A DNA stretch of 60,000 nucleotides, taken from assembly GCF_964340395.1 (NCBI RefSeq), contig NC_135571.1, forward strand, positions 6,097,953 to 6,157,952, given 5' to 3'. The translations under genes were made by a program, and so were the position numbers. The notes under the pieces are model-generated. The model had not been told where the DNA came from and ran no database searches. It saw only the letters and a list, made by a program, of their open reading frames with translations. Source of the DNA: Glandiceps talaboti (Eukaryota; Hemichordata; Enteropneusta; Spengelidae). Positions 1 to 16,019 of the stretch are shown here, piece after piece; position 1 is the first letter of the stretch, and each line of letters starts with the position of its first letter.

Positions 1-599
1 CAACACACACAATAAGAATATTTTGCAAATAAAAAAAATGCACACTACACTTAAACCTTTTTCAGAAGAGATTTTGTGAGTCGACACGACAGAGGTATTT
101 AGGTTGGAAGAAGTTTACAAACCGAAACTTAATTTTGTGTGACTTTATTTATCGATACTTCGAAACTATGTTATAATATCATTGTATATCCTATCAGTAG
201 TAATTGGTTCCAAAAAAACCAGCTTGAATGATTGACTAATTCTGTACCCTAGTGGTCGTTTTCAAGAACTGTTATGTTCTTACTGAAGTGAAAATACATA
301 AAACCGCGATTAAGATATAATAATAACATCGATGCATGTTGATGTTAATGTCTTCTGGCGTTTTTAGCACAGTTGATGGCATAAAAGGGTTTGCTTGACC
401 TTTCACCATACTTATACTAAATCATACCATGCAAGTGTTTATCATATAATGCCAGATGACAGCTTGTCCAGATGTTTAATAGCCTCGATTTAACAGATCT
501 TAGCAGCTGGATAAATATTCCCTATGAAGTGAATGTAAACCAGGAAGAGTCAAAAACTACAGTAGACTGTACCATGAAAAAAAGTGTAATTTATATAAT
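1..599. other. spacer, nothing recognised
   Basis: AT-rich unique-looking sequence. Neither strand has an open frame of convincing length, a paired set of splice sites with homology, or a tandem repeat. Confidence 0.6.
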
Positions 600-953
600 A
601 CAGCCCGTTGCAGATTACTGTGTATACGTACTGGCTGTTTGATACTGCCAAGCAGAAACCGATAAGAAACTCATTCGACACTTCGATATAGCAAGACAAC
701 AATTCCATGCTATATTTAGTCAACCTTTTAAAACATACTGCAACAAAACTCAGACACATGGGCGCCATTGGTTTGATTACTACATTTGATGTCTGCATGG
801 GGACACATTAGTTCATTCCGTTTTTGATAAAGTGTCGCAAGAAACTATTCATTCAATCTTGCTATCTTAAAAAAGTATCTTTTGCAGTTTCTTATTTGTT
901 TCTGCATGAATGTATCAAACAGAGCCAGTGAATACTAACCTGCAAGATGCTGT
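600..953. mobile_element. MITE-like element, family A, copy 1
   Basis: Long imperfect terminal inverted repeats begin with CAG..CGTT and contain CTGTTTGATAC, then AGAAACCGATAAGAAACTC and the reverse complement of GAAACTATTCATTCAATC. The right end has TATCAAACAGAGCCAGTGAA. Flanking TA dinucleotides could be the target duplication. It has no coding capacity. Related copies lie at 4428, 9771 and 38006. Confidence 0.6.
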
Positions 954-1284
954 ATATTGATAATAAGTGTACGTATAGATATGTTATTATGACTGAAATG
1001 TAAATGCTGATAATAAAGCAGGTAACAAAGACCATAGCATTTACTGTAATTACTGTAACTGACCGTACCATACCCGAGTGAGTAGACTAATGTTTCTAAA
1101 TATTAATAATTATTGAATTTATATGGTCGTCTATGAATAGACATAAATATCGTTAATAAAATAACATGCTCCATAATTTATAGATTTATAATGCTATCTA
1201 TCAACTTAATGTTCTCTGCTACTATTAGTACTAAATAGTAAATGTCATGGTATGTATGAGGCATGAATAATTCCTGTCATATTT
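954..1284. other. spacer, nothing recognised
   Basis: AT-rich sequence without repeats or plausible exons that I can support. Confidence 0.5.
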
Positions 1285-1570
1285 TCATATTATTTCTCAA
1301 CATTTTTCCATTCTGCCAAGAAAAACTCCGATGTACCCAAGGGACTTTGTAAAATGCGAGTTGCAGATAGACGATTAGTGACTAACCCTTTTGGTCACGA
1401 GTATTCACATTGAACGTATAATACGAATAATATAATGATACCTCCCCTAGCACAATTTATGAAAAATTGGGAAAGGTAACAATGGCGATTTGAAACCTTT
1501 TAACCATATTTCCAGTACCACAGAACTAATGACGTAGACACGATTTGTGGTGAGGTAGAACGACAGGATA
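1285..1570 (+). repeat. interspersed repeat, family B, copy 1
   Basis: This stretch is a diverged match to 32425-32665 in the same orientation and to 5110-5405 in reverse. Shared landmarks in order are a CAACATTTTTC-like start, GCCAAGAAAA, a GGGACTTTGT-like block, GGGAAAGTAA-like sequence, and AACCAATGACGTAGACACG at the far end (here ACTAATGACGTAGACACG). Class unknown. Confidence 0.5.
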
Positions 1571-3160
1571 TAAACACCCATGGTATTCTAACTTAACGTC
1601 ATAACTCAAACCTGATATGTAGAGTTTGGACTCCTAGTGTTTGAATCTTTGTACCGTAGCATTTGTGATTGTAATTTGAATCCACTAGAAAGGGTACACA
1701 TTTACCCATTACCCAGCCAAGTAACCCTTCCCCTTCAAGTTCCCTGGGAGAGGTACCAAATCCAGTCAAATGGGCTAGAAATGGCTGCTTTCCTGTCAAA
1801 ATTATAGACGGTCTAGAAAAAAGTGTACATGATATGCACAAACGTTAAAAAGGACTTGAATTTACTGTAAGGTACCCCTTTTTGAGCAGGACTTCCATAT
1901 AAAGATTAATAGATAGTAAATGAGTACTAAAATGGTTTGAATGTTTGACTATTTTCTCACCCCAATGTTTTTTACAATGGGTAAATACAGACTAATCAAA
2001 CGACTGACTATTGAATGTAATATTATCATTACATATCCCTGATTGTCAAGTACTTCCCGGTGAGCCACTGATTTCTGCCTAAAGGCCCGAGGCCTGATTG
2101 GAATCATCGTCGCACAGTCTAGCTGCTAAAATAATATAAAACACACTTTCCTTTCAATTTTCTAGATATTGATTGTCCATCAGTAAAAGGGAGATAAGTG
2201 AAACTGTATTTATTTAGTTCCCGCTGTTTATGTTCTCGAATGACACAATTAAGTTATTGTCATAGCAACAGCCTTTCGGCAGTTATAACAACGTGGTTTC
2301 GTTGCTCGTGGTGAGTCAACAACCGAAAGCTTACAGACATTTTCAATCATCCGTTTATCTTCATCAATCCAGTAATAAGGGAGTGCTCAGTTTAAACTCC
2401 GGGGGGGGGGTGCAGCGAGGTGGCGGAGGAGATACATCAGATACTCTTTGATGAAAACTTATCCGCCCTCTCGAAGCTAAAAAAATGTACACTCTCTAAC
2501 TTATAATGTAATTTTTTTCATGCATATGACAGTTATGAGATGAATGATCTGAGCTGCCACAGTAGCCCTCGTTCGTAGTACAAGTGAAACCAGAATACCT
2601 TAAAGGGGTTCAAGTTGAGCTTGTAAGGTTTGGGGCAAAGTTTGCTGTATATTCAAAAGGCACTAGTAGTATTCTACGTACTGAAACATACATAGACATC
2701 ATTTGTAACTGACTGAATTCAAACCTTGTATTAAAAAGATAACATAGATGAACCGATGATGTCATTTTTAACACATATGAAAAAGTATTGTGGAAATTCC
2801 TACTGTCAACTGTTCTATCAGTGCCAGAAGATAATGTTATAGAAGGTATACATCGACGATAACAGTTTACTATGAAAGGTTAATTGAGATTTTTTGTGAG
2901 TATTTTCACCTGAGGATTAAAAGTTATAAACTCATCTTGTGACAATATAGTGAATGTTCAGCTTATGCCACTTAAAGCAGTGTGACGTAATGTCAATGTT
3001 CTGCCAAAAAATTCTTAGCACCACTGCTACATTTTCATCTCCTGAGTTAGCATCAAATATCTTATCTCTAAATCACTCACATTGTAACAAGGTATACTTC
3101 AATGTAAAGAAAATACTTCAAAATCAGAATAAACTATATATAATGTAACAATCTGATGGT
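1571..3160. other. spacer
   Basis: No gene is supported. It contains a run of ten G at 2401-2410 and otherwise ordinary AT-rich sequence. Confidence 0.5.
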
Positions 3161-3334
3161 AAATGGTATCATACACAAAGACAATGTAGCCATTTTGAAA
3201 GTGAGATGAAGGAAAATCTTTAGCAAGCCCGATACTGAAATTTGTCGAAAATGGTATCATACACAAAAGACAATGTAGCCATTTTGAAGATGAAATGAAG
3301 GAAAATCTTTAGCAAGCCCGATACTCAAATTTGT
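3161..3334 (+). repeat. two tandem 87-bp units
   Basis: AAATGGTATCATACACAAA starts at 3161 and again at 3248. The two units share the block ending in AGCAAGCCCGATACT and differ by a few substitutions. It is a simple recent duplication. Confidence 0.85.
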
Positions 3335-3394
3335 CGAACAAGGCTTTTTTTTACCTTTTTTACTTTTTTTATTTTTTTAAATTTTTTTTTACAA

Positions 3395-3740
3395 TGTAAG
3401 TGTTTTCTACAGATTATAAGGGGAGCCAGACTACGAAATGTAGCAATATTTGTAAAACCTTTCTTAACCCACACGGAGAAATGTAGTAAGTTTCGTTAAG
3501 AATTCTGTCGAGCCAGACGACGTTTTGTCACTATGTACAATGTAACTGTTTTCTACAGATTAAATGTAGAGCCACGCGATGAAATATAGCAATGCTAGTC
3601 AGCTTTTTACCGCGCCAGACAACGTTCCGTGTCGTCGTACCAGATTTAACAAACTTCGATAGATTATATGTCGCGCCAGATTTTGAAATGTAGCAATTCT
3701 AGTAAATTTTTGGTTGAGCCAGACAATAAAATGTGGCCAT
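3395..3740 (-). repeat. foldback-family array, single orientation
   Basis: At least five degenerate units of the form GCCAGACrATAAAATGTAGCAAT occur, with starts near 3427, 3571, 3675 and 3716 and partial units near 3508 and 3612. They are spaced 40 to 80 bases apart, and all visible units point the same way. The same unit forms inverted arrays near 28138, 50876 and 57048. Confidence 0.6.
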
Positions 3741-4427
3741 GATAGAAAAATCTTTTCAAGCTCAAAGATGGAATTGTAAAAATCAAGCCAGACGTGCTGT
3801 TTAACGTTTACAAGCTTCCGTTGTGATATATTTATATATGCTAAATGCATGGTGTGTCAAAATATTTCCAAAAGCGATTACCTACCTCTAAACGTGTCCA
3901 TTAAGCACACAAACACGAGTATGAATAACATGGTTACTTTGACGTGAATGCAACGAGACGAGCCAACGATTTGACACTCTCGACTATCTTTCCTTGTTTT
4001 GTGAAACATTTAGTGCGTCACGAGACTGTGACCTTAATCGCAAGTGGGTAAATCAGATTATCTCTGATGTGTAAATCTACACGTGTATAATGTTGCAGTC
4101 GGATATAATTATTCAAAAGGTGACGTCATACTCCTGCAATGAAGTGATGGATGATTATTAGATTTAATACCCAGTTTCTACCAAAGTGTATCTTTCACAA
4201 GAATATATATAGGGTGATATAAAAAGACAGTGTAGCTTATTGATTTGTGTTTGAAAATGTTGACTATGAAGTCTGAAAATTTAATAATTCCTGAAACCAT
4301 CCGGTGCTTAAAGTGCAAAATGACCCGTTTGAAGTGCTAGATTATTGGGTTTCATATTACTCGTACTGGTTTCAGTTTTTTGGTCTAATTTAGAATTTTC
4401 GATGTTGGCAAATTTGCAGAAAGATGT

Positions 4428-4750
4428 ACAACCCGTTTCATGTTAGTGTTCACTGGCTCTGTTTGATACAATAACGCAGAAACCAACAAGAAACTCACAA
4501 GCTATGCTACAAGTTAGCAAGATTGAATGAATACAGTTTTTGCGACATTTGGTCTAAATGAAAAAACTACCCCCCCCCCACACACACACCCACACATACC
4601 GTGCAGCCATCAAATGCAGACATGAAGACAGTGGTTCCCTTCTGTCTGTGTGTAGTTACAGTGTATTTAAATGGTTTATTTCATAATAGACAAAGTGTAG
4701 CAAGATATTGCGATCTTGCTATGTGCAGTTTTGATTGATTTCTGGATGGT
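4428..4750. mobile_element. MITE-like element, family A, copy 2 (right end decayed)
   Basis: The left terminal repeat is intact, with GTTAGTGTTCACTGGCTC and GTTTGATACAATAACGCAG. The internal ATTGAATGAATACAG block is present, followed by a C-run and short CA tract. The right terminal repeat is reduced to a TTGATTTCTGGATGG-like remnant. Confidence 0.6.
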
Positions 4751-5109
4751 TATTTTATACAAAATTCGCATTTTGTTGACACACTAATAAATGATCGAAT
4801 TGTTTTTTCAAACTGTTTACAAACATGTGACAAGGTTGTAATTGGAACGTTTTAAAAAAAAAAACTGTTGTAAGATATAATGACTTACTTGTAATATTGT
4901 ACACCCTGAACAATATTGAATCACCTATAGGTAAATATATTTGTGTAGCTGTAGTATAGCTGTACAAATTGAGTTTAAGGTCAATACCATAAAATAAGTA
5001 CACTAAACAGAATCATGGTTTTAACCTGTTAATTTACTACTGGATAAAGCACACCTCTAATTGACAATCATATACATTATATCATGCATGAGCCAAGTTG
5101 AACAAAAAA

Positions 5110-5405
5110 TATGGAATATATACACTGGTCGTTCTACGTCACGACAACACGCGTTTACGTCACTGGTTCTGCAGTGTTCGAAATATGACACAAAACGATC
5201 AAAATCGCTATTACTTTCCCCGATTTTTCTTTTATATTACTGGCACTGGTATAATTATGTTATTCTCCAATACTTTTCCCAGAAAATACGTTTGAACTAA
5301 ATAAGTAAGGGTTGTCCCTACTCGTCTAGCGACTCGTAGTGACAAAGGCCCCTTAGGTCACTCGTATTTTCCTTGGCTGAATGAAGACAAATATTGGATC
5401 TATAT
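5110..5405 (-). repeat. interspersed repeat, family B, copy 2 (inverted)
   Basis: Reverse-complement match to 32425-32665. It contains TCTACGTCACGACAACACG, ACTGGTTCTGCAGTGTTCGA, a TACTTTCCCC block and the GTGACAAAGGCCCCTTAGG block in the expected order. It is longer than the other copies because of extra internal sequence. Confidence 0.55.
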
Positions 5406-6299
5406 GTTTAATTTTGGTATTTTGACGACTGTCGGTGGACATATTCTTGGTTCTACCTCGCCATTCCATAATAGCGTTTATATACCCACAAGTCAATCTT
5501 GAAAGAGGAAATGGCCACATAGACCAAGGGAGGGATGAATTAAGCCTCCTAAATGTGTCAATTTATTGACCATACTGTGATGGGCACGTGATCCCTTAGT
5601 ACTACTCCATGGTTCGGTAGAATTCCTATCAAATTTCGACTTCCAGGTAAGCATGGTAAGTCTTGTTTAATTTTTTAATTAACACAGGTTCATGACAGTA
5701 TACACAGCGCCATCAACGATGTTTTACGGGCATATACGGTGTAACGAACACACATGATATATATGTTGAGTTGATTCAGTACATCATGCCACCAATACAC
5801 AATATGGGAATAAAAATACAGAAAACAATTTGACGAGAGAGTTACAATTGGAAGGTAAATATCACAGCAGCTGAACTAAACATCAGTAAGGCTTATCTGG
5901 CACTACCTTCAACATAATCTCCTTAAACTGTCGCTGTTACTTGTTCTTATAAAGAAACCCCAAAATTGTTGTTATTAAGATTTTTTGTTAAAATTAAAAA
6001 AAACAGGGGTCACCGTACACATTTTTGAAATAGTGGTCAAATGTTATCAAAAATTAAGTCTTTTTAAGGCCCTACATGTCTACCAAATAAAATAACTAAG
6101 GAGGACATAAAAGAGAAGATTTCCTTGAAAACAATATGGTGGACCCTTATTTTTTTTCTCGAAATACCAAAATCAAGCTTATATGTTGCAAAGTTTGGAG
6201 AAATATTAAGAACTTTACAGTGAAATTCGTCCCGAGGCACATTCTACCCAAATTTGGCTAGATTCTGAACTGACGTAATTGACGTACACGACATCTAAT
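5406..6299. other. spacer, nothing recognised
   Basis: No supported exon, RNA gene or repeat. Confidence 0.5.
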
Positions 6300-6533
6300 T
6301 AGGGAACTTGCAATCCAGACTGAGCATGCTCAGACGCAAAGGACTATGGGATTATCTGTGGTTTTCCTAATACCTAATCTGGAGCTACCGATAAAATTAA
6401 CCTCCCACAAAGGTCAGGGTGATTTGTGATGACAAACAATGTAACATTATTGTTTACAATATTAAATGAGTAGCATTTATTATCACCTTTCCCATGATGC
6501 AACATTCAACATGGCGGGTTTGCAAGTTCCCTA
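6300..6533. mobile_element. TA-flanked MITE, family C, copy 1 (230 bp)
   Basis: The terminal inverted repeat is GGGAACTTGCAA at 6302 and its complement ending at 6531. TA flanks both sides, fitting a Tc1/mariner-type target duplication. The interior has the palindrome CTGAGCATGCTCAG near the left end and CAACATGGCGGG near the right end. It has no coding sequence. The copy at 34625 is about 90 percent alike by eye. Confidence 0.8.
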
Positions 6534-7481
6534 TTATATTATACCAGTATATTGATGAGAGATGTGATTGGTCTAGACATCGAACTAGCGCGTCTAAAAC
6601 GAGCGATAATGCACTGCTAGTGGCACGCGTCCAAATTTTGTTCGTCTACGAGCGTTGAGTCGTACTATACTAGTAGTCCGCCGTGATACTGATACTGATA
6701 CGAGTGATAGTGAACTCTTCGAATTGTCAGAGGAGGATTTTCTCTCAATGAGACAATATTTTATGAGAAATTATTGAAGGAAATTTCGAAAGCAACCAAG
6801 TCATCGCGTATTTGTTCAAATCATCGCCTACTACATGTACTAAGGTCAAGGCATGCACGAAATCGGTCCCAGCCTCGGCGCGGCGAGCTGGAGTGGAAAC
6901 ATTGGTACATGGTGAGCTGTCCTGTCCTGTCATAAAAATGAAGCAAGTGAAAGAGCTTACACTGGCCGACTTACCATTAATCTAAATAGAAATTTGTCTG
7001 GGATCCTGTCCTAGAGTATCAGTCATCAATCCAAGAGGGAATCCGAGAGGGAAATCCTCAAACCCGAAAATCTACTGACGTAACTTCCAGTAATATAAAT
7101 ACATTGTAAATATCAACCTGCCGCCATGTCTATCGACTAGTATCGTCTCACTTCACCGAGTCGCGAATTCGGCCGGGAACGATCGAAGCACGCACGCTGT
7201 ATTCAATAAACCACATCAAGTTTATACCTTGAGTCAAAACAGGTTGTTTATTCATCACTGTGCACTTTTAATGAGCCGATCAATGTACAGATTATCCATA
7301 GAAACGATTCGCAGATAAAATAAATCCAGTCGCTGCACGACGTTCACGTTGAGGCCAAGATCAGCTGTCTTGAAAGCAGCGTTATTGTTATGCAAATTAG
7401 CCATAGGGGCGCATATGAAACGAGAAAACGTTAGTTCTTATCTTGTTTCCGATATTTTCAATATACTGGTATAATATAATA
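6534..7481. other. spacer, nothing firm
   Basis: A short acidic frame near 6690-6770 ends quickly, and no splice pair supports it. The rest is unique-looking sequence. Confidence 0.4.
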
Positions 7482-7623
7482 GCGATAAACCACCCCCTGG
7501 GGAAGGTATACCACTCGGTTTTGACCAGTAAACTCAATATATGCACTCGCTATCGCTCGTGCATATATTTCGTTCACTGGTCAAAACCTCTTGGTATACC
7601 ATCCCCAGGGGGTGGTTTATTGC
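7482..7623. repeat. 142-bp imperfect hairpin
   Basis: Left arm GCGATAAACCACCCCCTGGG pairs with right-arm CCCAGGGGGTGGTTTATTGC. The pairing continues inward through GGTATACCA, GGTTTTGACCAGT and ATATATGCAC. The loop is about a dozen bases around CGCTATCGCT. It looks like a palindromic MITE, but only one copy is in the window. Confidence 0.75.
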
Positions 7624-8748
7624 TTAATTAAACATTTCAATAAATTTACATCTGATATAGACTTGATTTCCAACGAAATTAAAGTTACACAGTTGATTTA
7701 CACGTCCGTTTTTTTGCTAAGGTGCAATCGCGCTCGCTCTTCATACAAATCAATAGAAAATAGATAGTTGAGGTAATTTAATTCAGTTTTAGTAACAAGA
7801 ATTGAACCGGTTCTAGCAAAGGGTTGTGTACTTCTGTCAACGAAGAAGGAGGAGAAGACGAAAATAATAGATTATTTCAGCTAATCTGATAGCTATTTCG
7901 TATATCAGTTTCTTTTACATTCATAACTTTTGAGTGCATCTAAAACATTCAAAGAAATGCAAGCGTCGACTTCCCGAGAGAAAATCTCGACAAATATGAC
8001 ATTTCCAAATTAAGTGAGATGAAAAAAATAATATCCATCTAAGGTAATTTTGAGCTAAAAATGACCCAATTTCTTTTTTAATATACAAAATCGTTATGTA
8101 GTCTACTTTAAAATTGTTATAACAATGAAATGGCGAGAATTTTATTGATGATCAGACCACATGGGGTTTCATTTCAAGGCGTCTTCTTTGCTTTAAAAGG
8201 TTCCGTTCGAGTAGACTGACATACATTGTAACGCTTCAATAAAAAAAAGCGCTTCCGCTTTCCTCTTCGAGTTTGATTTCTCTAATGCTAAGATTACGTT
8301 TTCGTACTTTTCATTTCCTTCAAGTTGTCTAATTTAAGACAAGTGTAAGCCAAGATTGTCTAGGAGATTATGGGGATTACTTCCACGACCCGAATACATA
8401 AATTTTCCGTTTAGAAGACGACAATTCTCAATGGTTGCAGCTAACAAGTATTTGGTGTTGAAAAGCTGACGTAAAGAAAATGACTAGTGCTTTGATCACG
8501 TGTCCCTCAACTGTAGCTCTTTAGCCTCTGTTTAATTCCCCCTGAGGACGCCATCACATTAGGCTGCCTATATATCTGATCTTACTCTACTATTGCTCTC
8601 GCTTACACTCGGCTTGTTGTAAAACTCGCTATCAATAATTGCGACGTCAAAATATCCCTATAAGCTGATTGGTTACTGTGGGGAGTGTCATATTCGTTAC
8701 ACCAGATTGTTTGATTATTCAAATGAAGTCATAATGTATAATGTACAC
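7624..8748. other. spacer, nothing recognised
   Basis: No supported gene or repeat. Confidence 0.5.
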
Positions 8749-8858
8749 GTGTAACTGTAGTCTGTAAGGTACGCCGTGATGGGGCGCCCTCAACCATCGG
8801 CCAACCCCTACCGGTGAGGGCGAAACGTCACGACGTATCTTACAGTCTAGTGTAACTG
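8749..8858. repeat. 110-bp imperfect hairpin
   Basis: The left arm runs GTGTAACTGTAG..CTGTAAGGTACG..CGTGATGG..CGCCCTCA. The right arm is its imperfect complement, TGAGGGCG..CGTCACGACGTATCTTACAG..GTGTAACTG. The loop is GC-rich. It could be a small palindromic MITE. Confidence 0.7.
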
Positions 8859-9160
8859 CGACCACCAACAAGTACCCACCCGAAAAAAGGGAGATATTAA
8901 ATGTACATGAGTTCAGTTTACATTGTAATGCAGATTTTATGTAAATATAAACATAAGGGTATTCTGATTGGCTAACAAGCTAAATGCACCGAGAGGTATA
9001 GATGAAGATCAGCGAAGTTGACAGGCTACTATGACATATGGTTAGAGTGACTGGATTGTGTAGTCCGCGTGTTACTTGTTTTATGCTCATCGCATCTTGG
9101 TTTCTTATTGGCTAAATTCATTGACTTGAACCACTGTTCTGTGTCTGTTCAACACAGCTA

Positions 9161-9465
9161 TACGAATCACATCACATTGCACCACATCGCATCAAAACAT
9201 ATCTTATCTCATAACACCACACCACACCACACCACATCACATCACATCAGAGCACGGCACAGCACAGCACAGCCTAGCACATAACGTCAACTCAAAGCTC
9301 ACCACACCACACCACACCACATTTCATTTCATTGCATTGCATCACACCACATCACATCACGCCACACCACACCACATCACATCACATCACATCACATCAC
9401 ATCACGTCACGTCACGTCACATCACATCACACCACACCACACCACACCACACCACATCACATCAC
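9161..9465. repeat. degenerate (ACACC/ATCAC)n pentanucleotide tract
   Basis: Mixed CACAC, CATCA and CGTCA pentamers run for about 300 bases. Open frames across it encode only His/Thr/Ser runs and are artefacts. It starts just beyond the predicted 3' end of peptide gene A. A similar but weaker tract lies beyond peptide gene B. Confidence 0.85.
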
Positions 9466-9520
9466 ATGTTATATAAGAGCCAGGTCACAACATTAGTTGG
9501 AGCATTACACATTAAGTCTA

Positions 9521-9526
9521 TTTATT
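9521..9526 (-). terminator. poly(A) signal, peptide gene A
   Basis: AATAAA lies about 155 bases beyond the stop codon, in the context GAAATAAAT, which is also seen after peptide gene B. Cleavage would fall near 9500. Confidence 0.55.
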
Positions 9527-9679
9527 TCATCGTCTACAATAAGTTCAACTTGAAACACAATCGAAGTTCTGTGAATACAAGTACATTTTAAAACTAGCAT
9601 TTTCTAGTAAGCAACATCGCAATAGCTAAGGTTAATGATAGCGAATGTTGATAAGGTATTTTCCAGAATTTGATCATCT

Positions 9680-12746
<3,067 letters not shown>

Positions 12747-12856
12747 GATGCAGTTAACGACGTCTTCTCCTCAAATATCTCGAAGTCTTATCTTTCCGGT
12801 ATGCCTGTCAAAATTTGGAGCCAAATTGTTGAAAAATGATGGATGAGTGTGCTTCA

Positions 12857-12862
12857 TATATA
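12857..12862 (-). promoter_or_regulatory. TATA box, peptide gene A
   Basis: CTATATATG lies about 115 bases before the ATG, predicting a start site near 12832 and a 5' UTR of about 85 bases. Peptide gene B has a matching TATAAAA at a similar distance. Confidence 0.55.
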
Positions 12863-13610
12863 GACAGGCACAGATGTTCATATACGTTGGCGATTGTCTT
12901 AATCTGTTGAGTGCTACTACTTTACCATTGTTTAATAGTTTGATCAATTCTAATAGTTAATATTGAACTAATGAAGGATAAACACTTCATCAATTTTCTC
13001 GGAGTAAACAATAAAATACCAGCCTGTAATGAATCAATAATTTTATACGTTTTAACTTTATTGATGTTGTCGGAATAAATTTCCCTCTCTTTGTGGTAAT
13101 GTTTTGTCGCCATATGTCTAGAAGTTATACTGGTATGCTGAAATCTAGTATTGCTATGTATTAACATAGACCCACCCAAGCAATTGTCCTATGTGTCCAA
13201 TACATCATGTTGATAGTACTAAGCTCTAGAAAGCGCTATATTACTGCGCATGACCCAAAATGGTCGTTTTTGGACCGGTCCTTTATTTTACCATCTCCCA
13301 AAGGTAGAACTATTACATACGTGCGTGCGTCTGTGCATCCGTATTAATTTCTGAGACATGCAATTTCTTGTAAGACCGCAACTGTTGACCTTTACCTTTG
13401 TGGCAGATAAAATCAAACCTTTTCCTGTATTATCACAGACACTTTACAGTATTTATTTATTATTATTCCTTTTAAATCATGTCAATTTTCAGTAACATGT
13501 CCGAGTCATCATTCAGTCACAGAATTATTTGAGAGGAATGTGTCTTCTTCAGACCTGACAAGTATGTTTCTCACCGCCTAACCTCCACTATATCTTGTGA
13601 ATGTGACCCC
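12863..13610. other. upstream region of peptide gene A and spacer
   Basis: No gene is supported. The region beyond the TATA box should hold the gene's promoter, but no further motif stands out. Confidence 0.4.
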
Positions 13611-13667
13611 AAAACAAACAAACAAACAAACAAACAAACAAATAAACAAAAACCAAAAACAACAAAA
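13611..13667. repeat. (AAAC)n microsatellite
   Basis: AAAC/AAACA repeats with minor interruptions. Confidence 0.95.
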
Positions 13668-13827
13668 TGGACTTCACTCATAATAAGATGGTGACACCAC
13701 AAGCGATAATGATTATTTTCCCAGTGTATCATGATAGTGAAACTGTTGTCATGAATGTCTATATCACTTGAAATTAAACTAAATACGAATGGAGGGGGGA
13801 TTTACTTATTTCAACAATTAAATAACT

Positions 13828-14024
13828 ATGCATGTATGTATGTATGTATGTATGTATGTATGTATGTATGTATGTATGTATGTATGTATGTATGTGTGTA
13901 TGTATGTATGTATGTATGTATGTGTGTGTATGTATGTATATATGTATGTATAAATGTATGCGTGTGTATGTATGTATGTATGTATGTATGTATAAATGTG
14001 TGTGTGTATGTATGTATGTATGTA

Positions 14025-14057
<33 letters not shown>

Positions 14058-14277
14058 ATGTATGTATAAATGTATGTGTGTGTATGTATGTATGTATGTA
14101 TGTATGTATGTGTGTATGTATGTATGTATGTATGTATGTATGTGTGTGTGTATGTGTGTATGTATGTATAAATGTATGTGTGTATGTATGTATGTATGTA
14201 TGTATGTATGTATGTATGTATGTGTGTGTGTATGTATGTATGTATGTATGTATGTATGTGTGTGTGTATGTATGCGT
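13828..14277. repeat. (TATG)n microsatellite with TGTG interruptions, about 450 bp
   Basis: Long degenerate TATG array with TGTG and TATAAATG variants. Both strands stay open (Met-Tyr-Val-Cys and Ile-His-Thr-Tyr repeats), but these are not genes. Confidence 0.98.
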
Positions 14278-16019
14278 ACATTGTTATGTTATTAACTAAT
14301 AAAAAGAATTTTGCCTAATTACGTCTTTGTCATGATGAATATGTTTGAAACAGAACAATTTCAAGATGCTGGGAAATGCCGCGGTCACATCTGTGGGTGT
14401 GGGATAGTTGTTTACTGACAAATAGCTGCCACCATTGTTGAAGTTTTAATTAGTTTTAGATTAAGGAAAACGAGAGAACCACGAAATACAAATGCGAAAA
14501 TTGTTTACTAAATTTTGAAGTGTTTTGATAATTTATACCAAATATTGCAACAGCTCTTCCAACAGTTAAAAGTCAACTAATCTACATCCATCAAGGTAAA
14601 CAACCCTTTTTGCACAGGGTGTATAAAATATTATGACAAACCATTTGCTGGTACAGAAAAGTTGGTTCAATATTTGGTTTGCTTTGTAGTAAAATTAACG
14701 TTTGCTGAGGGAAATTTATATAGAAAACACTTTGAGTAAATGGCATGATCACGTACTTACACAAAACATACAAAAATTTCTCATGCAAGACTTAATGAAT
14801 TTTGTGAATGTTAGATCAGATATAGTTGTTCTATAACATGTTGACTGTCTTTACAAATACACACTTCCCCCCAAATAATAGGTGGCACTTGAATAACACC
14901 TCTCCGTCGGTCGGTGACTCGTTCAGTTAGCCAGCCAGCCAGCCAGGCTAATTTTTCATTGTTAACGTTATTTTACCTTCAAGTTGGTATTTTTGCTTGG
15001 ATTGACCTTCGTAATACACATTTATGTTTTCATCTTGATGGCCGCCTCCTCTTATTTCAGTGATCAACAAGTAACATGCTGTATGTGATTTGAATTATCA
15101 TAAGATGAGTTGTTATTCTTGTACTCAAAATTGTATTTCATATACTCCATAATGGTATGGGCCACATAGTTCTATTTGATCGTTATCACATATAGTGTTC
15201 TAATCAGTAAACAGAAGGAGTCATTAGGTGCGGGATCCCGTGGTGTTTATACTTTGAGCAATCGCAACCCTGTAATTTATAAAGTTGTATTTTGGAAAGT
15301 AATTTAAACTTTATTACGGAAAAGAATGGAAAACATACAACAGATGAAATACAAGAGACAGTAAAAAGAAAGAAAGAAGATACACCTCTCAGTCACAAAA
15401 ATCCAGTAAAATAGGCATAAAAAAAATTCCATTTGTATATAAACATATGTATTTTCCTAACATTCTAAATTTGTACTTGTCTATACTTTGTATAAAAATA
15501 GCGCAAATATTGCGTTGCCGCACAACTTCATGTTCAGGGCAATGATAGATATATAATTTTTTGAAGATTTAAAGTTGTAACCAAAACAAAATTTTCATAC
15601 CTAATTTCCATCATCATAATCCAGCCATCCTATGTTGGAAGTGTACAAGACAAGTATAGCAACATCCTAATCAAACTTTAAAGGGATGTGTCTACAAGGT
15701 TTTGTACTTCTTTATTTTTTTAAATCAATTTGGAACCAAGTCATACCAATGTAACATGTTTAACTTTCTTGGTTGTCTTATTGTAATATTTGTCTTTTAT
15801 ATGTAACACAAGCTACATTCAGTTTATATGGGTAGGTGATGAAACAGCTGTCTTACAACATATTACATAATGAAGTCATAAACCAAACTGGCCATGCTAC
15901 AGGCTTTACCACCAGAGCAAATAGTAAAGTAAACATTATAGTTAATTAACAATGTACTGTTCTCACTGTGTCAGCTATTAATGAGGACAAATCTACACAT
16001 TCTCGACAAAGTTAAGCTC
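14278..16019. other. spacer
   Basis: No supported gene. It has a short (CCAG)n run at about 14931-14945 and otherwise AT-rich sequence. Confidence 0.5.

Noticed and set aside
13755-14299. Long Cys/Tyr/Val/Met and His/Thr/Tyr/Ile open frames
   Set aside because: They follow from (TATG)n in all frames. The same holds for frames over (GA)n, (TCTG)n and pentamer tracts at 9069-9591, 12344-12617, 23893-24316, 29562-29863, 46004-46491, 51811-52309 and 56369-56923.
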